DNA from: Planctomycetota bacterium
GTDB lineage: Bacteria > Planctomycetota > UBA1135 > GCA-002686595
Assembly: GCA_002686265.1 (NCBI GenBank)
Contig: NZBA01000012.1
Location: 8,965 to 72,964, forward strand
DNA: 64,000 nt
Reading direction: 5' to 3'
Of the stretch, positions 1-7,672 are shown piece by piece (position 1 is the first letter of the stretch; every line of letters begins with the position of its first letter). Position numbers and translations under genes: made by a program. The notes under the pieces are model-generated. The model saw nothing but the letters and a program-made list of their open reading frames with translations. It ran no database searches and had not been told where the DNA came from.

Positions 1-2289
1 GGCTTGACCCTGACCATGGGCCGCGGCCTGGCGATCTCGGGCGCAGTGCGCTTCGCCGATGGCCGGCCGGCGACCCGCGCGGGGATTACCGCGGAGAAGA
101 CCGACGGTGACGAGCCGCAGCAGGGCTGGTTCGGCCGTGGCGGCGCATCGACGTCCACCATCACCGACGCCGAGGGCCGCTTCGCGATCACGGGCCTGCC
201 CCCCGACGCGAGCTTCGATCTCGTCGTGCGCTCTCTGCCGCCGGGGGTCACCGACACCGACAAGGACGAGAGCTACCGGGCCTTCCTGAAGGGAGTCGAG
301 GCTGGGACGCAGGACCTGGCGCTGGAGCTCGCCCCTCCCGAGGGCCTGCGCCTGCGGGTCGTCGACAGCGACGGCGTGGGCGTGGAACGCTATGAAGTCG
401 TCGCGAATCTGGTGCAGAGCTCCGTCGCCTCCGAGGGAACTGCCCGGGCGAAGGTCACCGGAGGCGACGGTACCTGCGTACTCGAGGACACCTTCGCAGG
501 CGAGTGGAGCCTGAGGGTCACGGCCGAGGAGCTGGTCACCCTCGAAGCCAAGGTGCCCGTCGGCGTGCCCCAGAGCGATGAGTGGCTGGTCGTGACGATG
601 ATCCCCGCAGCGACCCTCCGGGGCCTCGTCGTCTCCCCCGCGGGCACGGGCGTCGCGGGAGCCACGGTGCGCCTCACCTCCAGCTCCGCCGACGCTCCCT
701 CGACCCGATGGGGTCGAGGCGGACGACGGGCCGAGGCGGACGCAGAGGGCGCCTTCAAGCTCCTCGGCCTGCGCCCAGGTGCCTACGGCGCCACAGCCGA
801 CGGCGAGGAGTGGGCCCCCGGAGAGTCCGAGGAGGTCACGCTCTCCTCCGGCGTCGTGACCGAGATCACCCTCTCCCTGCGCGAGGGCGGGAGCCTCACG
901 GGCGAGGTCTTCGGCGATGACGGGAACCCCGACGCGGGAGTCACGATCAACGCCTTCAGCATCGAGGGCGGGGGGGGCGATTCGGCCACCGCCGACGCGG
1001 CCGGGCGCTTCGAACTGCACCACCTCGCACCCTCAACCTACACCGTCATGGCGCAGCCGAACCTGCAGAGCCTCTCGGACAAGGTGGAGAGCGAGGAGCA
1101 GATCAATCCCATGTCGTTCATGTCCGAGATGCGCATGACCACCGCCGAGGTGCGCGAGGGTGAGGCGACGCACGTCGTCCTCGGGGCGCCGCCCGCCCAT
1201 CCCGTACGTATCTTCGGCCGCGTGAGCGAGGCCGGGGAGCCCGTGCGCGAGGGGATGGTCGTGGCGCTCGGGGAGGGCCGCTCGGTCCTCGAGGCCTTCT
1301 CCTCCGCCGCGCTCGACGAGGACGGCTCCTACGAGTTGGTGATCGACGAGCCGGGCGACGTCGTCCTGAATTACCAGGAGGTCGGCTTTCAGTCCGGCGG
1401 CGTGGAGTTCCACGTCCGCACGGGTGAGGTGGACGAGCTGGAATTCGACCTCGAGCTACCGACCGGGCGCATCGAGGGCGTGGTGCTCGGGCCCGAGGGC
1501 ACACCCCTCGCCGGCCAGCGAGTCGGGGTTGAACGGGAGACCGGCCTCGCGAGCCTGGCGGGCATCGACGGCCGCGGGGGCGAGCGCACTGACGCTGACG
1601 GCCGCTTCGTGCTCGCGCGCCTGCAGCCCGGCACCTACGCCCTGCGCTACGGCGGCGGCAAGTACGGCAGGTCCGTCCTGGCAGGCGTAGAGCTCGCCGA
1701 GGGCGAGGCCGTCGGAGGCCTGCACCTGCGCCTGACCCGTCCCGGAACGCTGGAGGGTGTGGTGCTCGATACCGACGGTCGCCCTGTGGGCAACGCCGCG
1801 ATCTTCGTGCGCGGCGCAGGCGGCCACCTGACAGAGCGCATGGCCAGCAGTGTCAGCGACGATGAGGGCCGCTTTGTCGTCGAAGGCGTCGCCCCCGGCG
1901 AGGTCACTCTCACGGCCCGCACGCGCGAGGCCTCGAGCGCCGAGAGCCGCTCGGTGATGGTCCGCGAGGACGCCGCGACCAACGTCGAGCTGATCCTCGA
2001 GAGCGGGACGATCCTGCGCGTCGTGGTCGAGGACGCAGAGGGCAGCCAACTGCGAGCGCGCGTCAGCGTCCGGGACGCGAAGGGGCGCGAGCACGCGGGC
2101 ATGCTGACCGAGGCGCTCCTGCGCGGCCTGTTCCTCGAGGGTTTCTCCAGCACCGAGCAGCGCGTGGGCCCCTTGCCTCCGGGCAAGTACCGCGTCACGG
2201 TCACTGCCGAGGACGGGCGCTCCAAGGAGCGCAACGTGCGCCTCACCGGGCGCGCGGAGCGCAAGCTGCGCTTGCGCCTCGACGACTGA
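1..2289 (+). CDS. Large carboxypeptidase-regulatory-like repeat protein, C-terminal part
   Basis: The reading frame is already open at the first base, so the real start lies upstream; 762 codons are visible. The visible part is a tandem series of beta-sandwich modules of the carboxypeptidase regulatory-like (CarboxypepD_reg / Cna-B-like) type. Each has the pattern G-x-V-x-[DG]-x-x-G-x-P followed 30-50 residues later by D-A-x-G-R-F-x-[IVL]-x-x-L-x-P-G. About seven such units can be counted. There is no enzyme motif and no C-terminal membrane anchor. Such modules are usually extracellular or cell-surface scaffolds. It resembles the protein at 31686-35345 in architecture and is probably a paralogue. 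A GC-rich inverted repeat overlaps its stop codon. The domain type is well supported; the biological role is unknown. Confidence 0.8.
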   Translation, partial: GLTLTMGRGLAISGAVRFADGRPATRAGITAEKTDGDEPQQGWFGRGGASTSTITDAEGRFAITGLPPDASFDLVVRSLPPGVTDTDKDESYRAFLKGVEAGTQDLALELAPPEGLRLRVVDSDGVGVERYEVVANLVQSSVASEGTARAKVTGGDGTCVLEDTFAGEWSLRVTAEELVTLEAKVPVGVPQSDEWLVVTMIPAATLRGLVVSPAGTGVAGATVRLTSSSADAPSTRWGRGGRRAEADAEGAFKLLGLRPGAYGATADGEEWAPGESEEVTLSSGVVTEITLSLREGGSLTGEVFGDDGNPDAGVTINAFSIEGGGGDSATADAAGRFELHHLAPSTYTVMAQPNLQSLSDKVESEEQINPMSFMSEMRMTTAEVREGEATHVVLGAPPAHPVRIFGRVSEAGEPVREGMVVALGEGRSVLEAFSSAALDEDGSYELVIDEPGDVVLNYQEVGFQSGGVEFHVRTGEVDELEFDLELPTGRIEGVVLGPEGTPLAGQRVGVERETGLASLAGIDGRGGERTDADGRFVLARLQPGTYALRYGGGKYGRSVLAGVELAEGEAVGGLHLRLTRPGTLEGVVLDTDGRPVGNAAIFVRGAGGHLTERMASSVSDDEGRFVVEGVAPGEVTLTARTREASSAESRSVMVREDAATNVELILESGTILRVVVEDAEGSQLRARVSVRDAKGREHAGMLTEALLRGLFLEGFSSTEQRVGPLPPGKYRVTVTAEDGRSKERNVRLTGRAERKLRLRLDD

Positions 2290-2310
2290 GGCCCGGCGCG
2301 CGGCGCCTCA
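2287..2310 (+). terminator. Hairpin at the stop codon of the repeat-protein gene
   Basis: TGAGGC (2287-2292) pairs perfectly with GCCTCA (2305-2310), and the GC-rich interior can pair further. No T-tract follows, so a factor-independent terminator is only a possibility. Confidence 0.3.
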
Positions 2311-2483
2311 GCGCGGGACTCCTTCAGAAGACGCCCTTAGGAGTTCCTATCCGCCCAGAATCAACTTGGGAGTTAGTAGTACTCGAGTCGGTCCATACCG
2401 CAGATTGGAGAACGTCTCATTCGAGATGGCCCTGACACAGGACGCACACCCACTGGGAGCAGCACCTCTCGAGCGGGTTTCCA

Positions 2484-2505
2484 GAGGTGCCGAGCCAGGC
2501 ACCTC
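2484..2505 (+). promoter_or_regulatory. Inverted repeat in the leader of the 2541 gene
   Basis: GAGGTGCC and GGCACCTC form a perfect 8-bp stem around a 6-base loop, 35 bases before the chosen ATG at 2541. It could be an mRNA leader structure or an operator. It also argues against the alternative GTG start at 2487, which lies inside the stem. Confidence 0.3.
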
Positions 2506-2540
2506 CACTGACCGAAGTCACTCAACCGCAGCCGAGTCCC

Positions 2541-3356
2541 ATGCACGTTCCTCTGGAGTTCACGTTCCTCCTTCCCTTGTCCCTTGGGCTCCCGTGTCTG
2601 GCCGCCGCCCAGCAGGACGACTGGGTTCCCTCCCACGAGCAGAGTGTTGAGCTGGCGGAGGACATCCAGGATGTCCCCTCCCTCGACCTGCGCGTGGACG
2701 AGGATCCCTTCAAGCGCGCATTCCTGATCGGGCTGGATGAAGAGAAGAAAGCCCCGCGGGGGGGCTACGGGGTGATCGTCGTCCTGCCGGGCTCCCATTG
2801 GGGGCCGAGCTTTGCCAGCTTCGTGCACCGCATCCACAAGCATGCCGTGCCCGGAGGCTTCTTGACCCTCCAGCTGGTGGCGCCCGAGTGGAAGCCCGGC
2901 CAGCACGACTCCCTGACCTGGGTCACCGAGCGCAGCGGACTGAAGGAGGCCGAGTTCACCACAGAGGTGTTCGTGAACGAGGCTCTGGCAGAGGTGGCCC
3001 GGCGCACGCGCATCAACAAGAAGAAGATCTTCAGCCTCTCCTGGTCTTCCGGGGGGCCGCCGGCCAACGACCTGTCCCTGCAGAGGAAGACCCCCCTGTC
3101 GGGATCGGTGATCCTGATGTCGGTGTTCTACCCGAGCAGGCTGCCCTCACTCTCCCGTGCCAAGGGCTACCGCTACTACCTGATGCAGTCTCCAGAAGAC
3201 AAGGTCACGCACTTCTCCCAGGCCGAGAAGGCCAAGGAAGCGCTGGAGAAGAACAAGGCCGAGGTGCACCTGGAGAGCTACGAGGGGGGGCATGCCTTCC
3301 CGCTGCCGGTGTACCCCAGGCTGGCGACCGCCTTCGAGTGGCTCCAGGAGGGCTAG
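2541..3356 (+). CDS. Secreted alpha/beta-hydrolase (esterase/phospholipase-like)
   Basis: 271 residues when started at the ATG that immediately precedes a signal peptide (hydrophobic stretch about 5-21, ending L-A-A-A-Q). An upstream in-frame GTG at 2487 would bury that signal. The nucleophile elbow is S-W-S-S-G (Ser169), a variant of G-x-S-x-G. A likely acid Asp follows in S-P-E-D, and the likely catalytic His is in G-G-H-A-F near residue 251. This is the order expected for an alpha/beta-hydrolase of the dienelactone-hydrolase or phospholipase/carboxylesterase group. The substrate cannot be told. It probably acts outside the cytoplasm. It is followed by a convergent gap holding a transposase relic. 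Confidence 0.72.
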   Translation: MHVPLEFTFLLPLSLGLPCLAAAQQDDWVPSHEQSVELAEDIQDVPSLDLRVDEDPFKRAFLIGLDEEKKAPRGGYGVIVVLPGSHWGPSFASFVHRIHKHAVPGGFLTLQLVAPEWKPGQHDSLTWVTERSGLKEAEFTTEVFVNEALAEVARRTRINKKKIFSLSWSSGGPPANDLSLQRKTPLSGSVILMSVFYPSRLPSLSRAKGYRYYLMQSPEDKVTHFSQAEKAKEALEKNKAEVHLESYEGGHAFPLPVYPRLATAFEWLQEG

Positions 3357-3366
3357 CCCGGATCAT

Positions 3367-3477
3367 TCATGAACACGCACATCCGTTCAGTTCCCGCCAC
3401 TTGTGCTCGGCGGCTTGAGCGAGCTTGAAGACCATCGCCAGGCACGCGATGCGCGAGCGGGAGCCCTTCGTTCGCCA
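3367..3477 (-). pseudogene. Decayed C-terminal fragment of an IS256/Mutator-type transposase
   Basis: Reading the minus strand from 3477 to the stop at 3367 gives W-R-T-K-G-S-R-S-R, then L-A-M-V-F-K-L-A-Q-A-A-E, then K-W-R-E-L-N-G, then a stop. This matches, from memory, the characteristic tail of IS256-superfamily transposases (R-T-K-G ... M-V-F-K-L ... W-R-x-L-x-G). Nothing transposase-like is visible upstream in that frame, and the last 15-20 residues normally present are missing. It looks like a relic left in the convergent gap between 3356 and 3538. Confidence 0.55.
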
Positions 3478-3484
3478 CGCGCTC

Positions 3485-3506
3485 GGAGCATCGCTGCTCC
3501 TTGTCT
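3485..3506 (+). terminator. Short hairpin followed by TTGTCT
   Basis: GGAGCA (3485-3490), loop TCGC, TGCTCC (3495-3500), then TTGTCT. It lies in the convergent gap about 130 bases after the hydrolase stop and resembles a weak rho-independent terminator. Confidence 0.35.
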
Positions 3507-3537
3507 GGGTGTCCTCTGCGGCGGGGGGAGGGGGCCG

Positions 3538-4359
3538 TCAGAGGGACCACTCCAGCGGGGGCAGCGGCGCCCCCCCCAGCCTGCGCGGATCGTCCTCCAG
3601 GCGGCGTCGCAGGCGCCGGCGCGCACGGCGGACGGCCCGCAGGAGTGAGCGGGCCTCGACCCCCCGGCCCTGGGCGCCGCGCGCGCTGACGTAGGCATCG
3701 AAGAGCAGCGCCGGCTCCTCGCCGCGGAGCAGCTCGGGGCCGTGTAGGAACAGGCAGCCGAGGTCGTGAGCCGGCCCGCGCAGCTGTGAACGGGGACCGC
3801 CGCGCCAGGCGTCGATGAAGACGATCCGTCCCCGTGCCCGCCGAGGAGGGAGGACGAGCACGTTGCGCGGGAACAGGTCGCGGTGGACGAAGCCGACAGC
3901 GTGCATGCGCCCGATCTCGCGGGCGAGCTCCGCCAGCACCTCCTCGCGTCCGATCTCCTCGTCGACCAGGAACTGCCTGAGGGTGCGGGCGTCGCGGATC
4001 TCCGAGGTCACGAGGAACTGGTAGCGCGGGAGCCCCGCGCGGAAGAGGACCCCCGCGGCCAAGGGCGGAGCGACCTGGAAGGACCGGCGCGCGAGCCAAC
4101 CGAGGTTGTGGAACTCGTTCACGCGCGGCAGGTGCAGGCGCAGCAGGCGCGAGCGCACTCCGTGGCGCCAAGCCGCCTTCCCACGCAGGGGCTCGCCCTT
4201 GAACCAAGCGGGTCCATCGACGAACGGGATCGCGACCGTGGCCGAGCGCCCCTCGCTGGCGGCGGCGAGGCCCAGGTCTCCGGCCGCCTCGCCGGTCCTC
4301 GAGTCACGGGCGACGAGGCGGAGGACGCCGGCACGCGACCGCAAGCGCAGGAGGCCCAC
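3538..4359 (-). CDS. Lipopolysaccharide kinase (Kdo/WaaP)-like protein
   Basis: 273 residues with a eukaryotic-like kinase fold signature: the catalytic loop H159-R-D161-L-F-P-R-N166 and the metal-binding I-D183-A-W. This matches the LPS core kinase / Kdo kinase family, whose catalytic loop is usually H-R-D-[LF]-x-x-x-N. Such enzymes phosphorylate sugars of the LPS inner core at the cytoplasmic membrane. It starts 6 bases after the stop of the methyltransferase gene (4366-5004) and is probably co-transcribed with it. A second, longer kinase of the same type lies at 18711-19952. The phosphorylated sugar cannot be deduced. Confidence 0.75.
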   Translation of the reverse strand: MGLLRLRSRAGVLRLVARDSRTGEAAGDLGLAAASEGRSATVAIPFVDGPAWFKGEPLRGKAAWRHGVRSRLLRLHLPRVNEFHNLGWLARRSFQVAPPLAAGVLFRAGLPRYQFLVTSEIRDARTLRQFLVDEEIGREEVLAELAREIGRMHAVGFVHRDLFPRNVLVLPPRRARGRIVFIDAWRGGPRSQLRGPAHDLGCLFLHGPELLRGEEPALLFDAYVSARGAQGRGVEARSLLRAVRRARRRLRRRLEDDPRRLGGAPLPPLEWSL

Positions 4360-4365
4360 CGGAGC

Positions 4366-5004
4366 TCAGGGACGCACGCGCGCCACGGCGAAGGCCTGCA
4401 TCGACAGGAAACGCAGCGAGTGCGTCGTCTCGATGATCGGCGCGCCCGCCCGGGCGAAGCACCGCGCGAGGACGCGCTTGGGGATCGGGCGCCGTCCGCT
4501 GGAGTCAGGGCGGAGGCCCATCGAACGCCGCCATCCCGGCCAGCTGTTGCGATCCCAAAACGACGCGAGGACCAACCCGCGGGAGACCCGCGCGAGCTCG
4601 GCGATCGTCCGCTCGAGGGCATCGTCGCTGGTGAGGTGGTGGAGCAGGCGGCAGCAGACGACGGCGTCGAAGCTACCCTTGCGGAAGGGCAGGCACTCGG
4701 CGGCGGCAAGGAGGGACCGCTCACTTGGGTCGCGCGCAAGCATCGCCGGGGAGATGTCGGCGCCGGTCACCCACAGGCCGAGTCCCTCGAGCGCCGGCCG
4801 TAGCCGACCCGTACCAGAGGGAACGTCGAGGACTGAGTCGGCCCGCCGCACTCCATGCCGGGCGAGCAGCCTTGCTACGGTGCGCGGGTCGCGTTCAGCC
4901 GCCGCCCGCGACCGGAAGCGGGCGGTCGTGTAGCGCTCGGCCGCGTGCTCGCCCTGCCACTTCTCCCGCGGCTCGAGGACCGCCCCTCTTCCTCCCTTGC
5001 CCAA
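4366..5004 (-). CDS. Class I SAM-dependent methyltransferase
   Basis: 212 residues. Motif I is V-L-D-V-P-S-G-T-G (about 58-66), followed by a G-A-D-I-S acidic loop and an L-L-H-H-L motif-IV region near residue 120. This is the Methyltransf_11 type. The chosen start is TTG at 5004. It lies 8 bases after a TATACT hexamer on the minus strand, so the mRNA may be leaderless. Its neighbour downstream is an LPS kinase-like gene, so an envelope glycolipid or sugar substrate is possible but not shown. Confidence 0.72.
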   Translation of the reverse strand: MGKGGRGAVLEPREKWQGEHAAERYTTARFRSRAAAERDPRTVARLLARHGVRRADSVLDVPSGTGRLRPALEGLGLWVTGADISPAMLARDPSERSLLAAAECLPFRKGSFDAVVCCRLLHHLTSDDALERTIAELARVSRGLVLASFWDRNSWPGWRRSMGLRPDSSGRRPIPKRVLARCFARAGAPIIETTHSLRFLSMQAFAVARVRP

Positions 5005-5012
5005 GGCGCGTC

Positions 5013-5020
5013 AGTATAGG
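5013..5020. promoter_or_regulatory. Overlapping -10-like hexamers between divergent genes
   Basis: AGTATAGG contains TATACT on the minus strand (5018-5013, 8 bases before the TTG start at 5004) and TATAGG on the plus strand (5015-5020, 32 bases before the ATG at 5053). No convincing -35 is seen on either side. Confidence 0.4.
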
Positions 5021-5052
5021 CGATCGCGGGAGGCGCTCCGCGGATCTCCACC

Positions 5053-5613
5053 ATGGCAGACGAACGCGAACGATGGGACGCGCGGCACACCGCGGCTGTC
5101 GCCTCACCCCTGGCCGCTCCCGACGGCTTCTTCCTCGACGCCCTGGCGGTGCTGGAGGGGAGCCCGGGCACAAGCGCCCTCGACCTGGCGTCGGGGCGCG
5201 GTCGCCACGCCCTGGAGCTGGCCCGCCGCGGGCACGCGACCGAGGCCTGGGACGTCAGCCCCGTAGCCCTGGGCGCCCTCTCCCAGGCGGCAGCGGCACG
5301 CGAGCTCCGGGTCGTTACGCGCGCCGTCGACCTGTGCGACGGCCTGCCGGAGGGAATCGTCGCCTTCGATCTGGTCGTCGTCTTCGACTTCCTCGACCGC
5401 GGCCTCCTGGCGCGGCTGTGGCGCCTGGTGCGCCCCGGCGGCCACGCGCTGGTCTCCACCTTCACGACCGACCGCGGCGGGGAGCACCCGAGCGCGCGCT
5501 GGTGCCTCGAGCCGGGGGAGCTGGCGGCGGGGCTCCCCGGGCTGGAGAGCGTCCTGCACCGGGAGCGCGACGGCCGCGCGGGGCTCCTGGCGCGCCGCGG
5601 GGAGGCGGGATGA
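5053..5613 (+). CDS. Class I SAM-dependent methyltransferase (TehB-like)
   Basis: 186 residues. The SAM-binding motif is A-L-D-L-A-S-G-R-G-R-H-A-L-E-L-A near residues 42-57, followed by W-D-V-S. The short N-terminus with a W-D-x-R-[HY] signature and the S/C-G-x-G-R-x-[AS]-x-x-L pattern resemble the tellurite-resistance TehB / small thiopurine-methyltransferase-like group. The stop overlaps the start of the next gene (ATGA at 5610). It is divergent from the methyltransferase at 4366-5004 across a 48-bp spacer. Confidence 0.72.
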   Translation: MADERERWDARHTAAVASPLAAPDGFFLDALAVLEGSPGTSALDLASGRGRHALELARRGHATEAWDVSPVALGALSQAAAARELRVVTRAVDLCDGLPEGIVAFDLVVVFDFLDRGLLARLWRLVRPGGHALVSTFTTDRGGEHPSARWCLEPGELAAGLPGLESVLHRERDGRAGLLARRGEAG

Positions 5614-6440
5614 TCGGCCGCTGCGTTCTCCTGGCGGCGTTGCTCCCCGCCGCCTGCGCTGCTCCGCTCCCCGTCGAGCTCGAGGTGATGACCTACAACC
5701 TGCGCTATGGCACCGCGCTCGACGGCGCGAACGCCTGGCCGTTTCGCAGCGACGCAGCCATCGCGGTGATCGCCGCGAGACGACCCGATGTCGTCGGCCT
5801 GCAGGAGGTGCTCGCTTTCCAACGCGAGGCGCTGTGCTCTGCGCTCCCCGACTACGAGGCCTTCGGTGTGGGGCGCAAGGCGAGCGGCGGCGGGGAGCAG
5901 TGCACGATCCTCTTCCTCCGCGAGCGCCTGCGCCGCGTCGACGGCGGGACCTTCTGGCTGAGCGACACGCCGGCGGCCGCGGGGTCGAAAGGCTGGGACG
6001 CGAGCTTGCCCCGCATCTGCACCTGGGTCGCCCTGGAGACGGCCGACGGCGTGCGCTTCACGGTCTTCAACACCCACTTCGATCATCGCGGCGTCGACGC
6101 GCGCCTGGAGAGCGCACGGCTGCTCGCTCGTCGGGTCGCCGATCGAGCGCAGCCGGGGCCGGCGGTGGTGATGGGGGACCTCAACGCGGCCGAGGATTCG
6201 GCCCCCATCGCGACCCTCACCGAGGGGCTGGTCGACACCTTCCGCGCCCTCGAGCCCGATGCCGTCGAGGTTGGGACGGCCCACGGCTTCGGGGGGCGCA
6301 CCGGGGGAGCGAAGATCGACTACGTCCTGGTCACCCCGGGCGTGCAGGCGCTCGCGGCTGGGATCGTCCGGGACCGCCCGGCGGGGCGCTGGCCCTCCGA
6401 TCACTTCCCCGTCACCGCTCGCGTCCGCCTGACCAGGTGA
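5610..6440 (+). CDS. Endonuclease/exonuclease/phosphatase-family protein, exported
   Basis: 276 residues beginning at the ATG that overlaps the previous stop. A signal-like hydrophobic N-terminus ends L-P-A-A-C-A-A near residue 17, so a lipoprotein or secreted form is likely. The EEP fold motifs appear in order: M-T-Y-N-L-R (Asn30), L-Q-E-V (Glu66), F-N-T-H-F-D, G-D-L-N and the terminal S-D-H-F-P (His265). All catalytic positions look intact. Family members hydrolyse phosphodiester or phosphomonoester bonds in nucleic acids, sugar phosphates or lipids. Export points to scavenging of phosphate or nucleic acid. The substrate is unknown. Confidence 0.78.
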   Translation: MIGRCVLLAALLPAACAAPLPVELEVMTYNLRYGTALDGANAWPFRSDAAIAVIAARRPDVVGLQEVLAFQREALCSALPDYEAFGVGRKASGGGEQCTILFLRERLRRVDGGTFWLSDTPAAAGSKGWDASLPRICTWVALETADGVRFTVFNTHFDHRGVDARLESARLLARRVADRAQPGPAVVMGDLNAAEDSAPIATLTEGLVDTFRALEPDAVEVGTAHGFGGRTGGAKIDYVLVTPGVQALAAGIVRDRPAGRWPSDHFPVTARVRLTR

Positions 6441-6573
6441 GCTGTCGTCCGCGGCTTCGAGAATCTACGAAGTCGGAACACAAGGAAAAGGGACCGGATG
6501 GTCGCAATGCCCTACCATCGAGCCCGTAGCGCGGAGCGCATCCCCGAGCCGAACCACTCCAAGGTAGAGAACC

Positions 6574-7587
6574 ATGAGTCCCAGACACACCCTCTCGGCG
6601 GGCATCGCCGCCCTCGCCCTGTGCTCCTCGGCGGCCATCTGCAAGGCCGAGCTGCCGGCCGTCGGCAGCGACGCGCCGGTGATCAGTGGGGAGCGCTGGT
6701 ACAACCACATCGGCCCCGACCCCAGCCTGGAGACCCTCAAGGGACAGGCGATCCTGTTGGAGTTTTGGGCAACCTGGTGAGGACCCTGTAAGGGGTCCTG
6801 GCCCCACCTGCAGGAGCTGCAGGACGACTTCGGTGCGCGCGGCCTGGTGGTTTTGGCGGTCTCCGACGAGGGCGACGACCTCGTCGCGCCCTACGTGGAC
6901 CAAAACGGCGTCGGCGTGCGCGTGGCCTCGGGGTCGGGCGCAAACAAGGCCTTCGGTGTCGCAGCATACCCGAGCGCCGTGCTGATCGACCCGGAGGGCA
7001 AGATCGCCTGGACCGGCCACCCCTCCAGCCTGACCAAGGGCACGGTCGAGAAGGCGCTGAAGGGCGCGAAGGCCCGCGCTCTCGATGAGTTCATGGCCAT
7101 GAGCTTCGATCGGGAGTTCGATCGCAAGCTGGCCTCCGCGGTGAAGTCCGCCGAGGCCGGCAAGCTCGGCAAGGCGCTCACGGCGGCGAGCCGGGTCGCC
7201 GCTAACGAGAAGCTCACCCCCGCCCAACGCGAGGAAGCCGTTGCCCTGGCGGGCGAGATCGAGGCTCATGCCCGACTCCTGAGTGAGCAGGCCGAGGCGT
7301 TCCTCGCTCGGCGCGATGTGCTGACCGCGATCATGGTGCTCGGGACGCTCTCGAAGGAGCTGAAAGGCACGGAGGCGGGGAATGCCCTCGCCGCCCGCCT
7401 GGATGAGATTTCCAAGGACCCCGCGATCATGAAGGAAGTCGACGCCGCCGAGGCCTTCGAGAAAGCCCGCTCCCTCTCCGCCAAACGCGGCGCGAAGAAG
7501 GCCGTGAAGAAGTACGAGGCGATCGTCAAGAAGTACCCCGGGACCAGGGCCGCCGAGCGCGCGGCGATGATCCTGCGCGAGCTCTGA
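6574..7587 (+). CDS. TlpA/thioredoxin-like selenoprotein with a U-G-P-C active site
   Basis: One gene with an in-frame TGA at 6778-6780 (codon 69); read through it gives 337 residues. Residues 1-25 are a signal peptide. The thioredoxin fold follows: L-L-E-F-W-A-T-W, then TGA, then G-P-C-K-G-S-W-P-H-L-Q, then L-V-V-L-A-V-S, and the cis-Pro region A-A-Y-P-S-A. The TGA sits exactly where the first active-site Cys of W-C-G-P-C belongs, and the frame stays open for 269 codons after it. The natural reading is selenocysteine, giving a periplasmic thiol (selenol) redox protein. About 150 C-terminal residues form a helical, Ala/Lys/Glu-rich extension of unknown role. An AAGG ribosome site lies 9 bases before the ATG. 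Alternatives are a sequencing error or a fresh nonsense mutation. Confidence 0.82.
6778..6780 (+). other. Probable selenocysteine codon (TGA)
   Basis: In-frame TGA replacing the N-terminal Cys codon of the thioredoxin C-G-P-C motif. Only the third base differs from TGC/TGT. Both halves of the thioredoxin domain are intact on either side. Confidence 0.75.
6780..6823 (+). promoter_or_regulatory. SECIS-like hairpins downstream of the TGA
   Basis: Two non-overlapping perfect hairpins lie within 45 bases after the TGA. The first is AGGACCC (6780-6786) with GGGTCCT (6793-6799), loop TGTAAG. The second is CCTGCAG (6807-6813) with CTGCAGG (6817-6823), loop GAG. Bacterial SECIS elements lie inside the coding region just after the UGA and usually carry a G at the start of the apical loop. 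The second hairpin fits that best, with its loop starting 34 bases after the TGA. Confidence 0.5.
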
Positions 7588-7615
7588 TCGTCGCGGCCGA
7601 TGCGCCGAGCCACGA

Positions 7616-7650
7616 AGCGGGGCCCCGACCGGAGAGGTCGGGGCCCCGCT
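7616..7650. terminator. Strong bidirectional hairpin between convergent genes
   Basis: AGCGGGGCCCCGACC (7616-7630), loop GGAGA and its exact 15-base reverse complement (7636-7650) lie between the stops of the selenoprotein gene and the actin-like gene. It has no clear T-tract, but the position and strength make a shared terminator very likely. Confidence 0.75.
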
Positions 7651-7672
7651 CGATGCCGGCGGCGGCCGAGGG

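Noticed and set aside
3353..4207. 284-codon minus-strand open frame overlapping the WaaP-like kinase
   Set aside because: Wrong frame for the kinase motifs. Only the 3367-3477 part, in a different frame, has a recognisable transposase tail.
4875..6404. 509-codon minus-strand open frame
   Set aside because: It is antisense to the TehB-like and EEP genes, has no domain pattern and is Arg/Ala/Pro-rich, as expected of shadow frames at 70% G+C.
6574..6780. A 68-residue secreted peptide ending at the TGA, with a separate gene from 6847
   Set aside because: The first piece ends in the middle of a thioredoxin active site and the second lacks a start signal. Both lie in one frame with family-typical sequence across the TGA.
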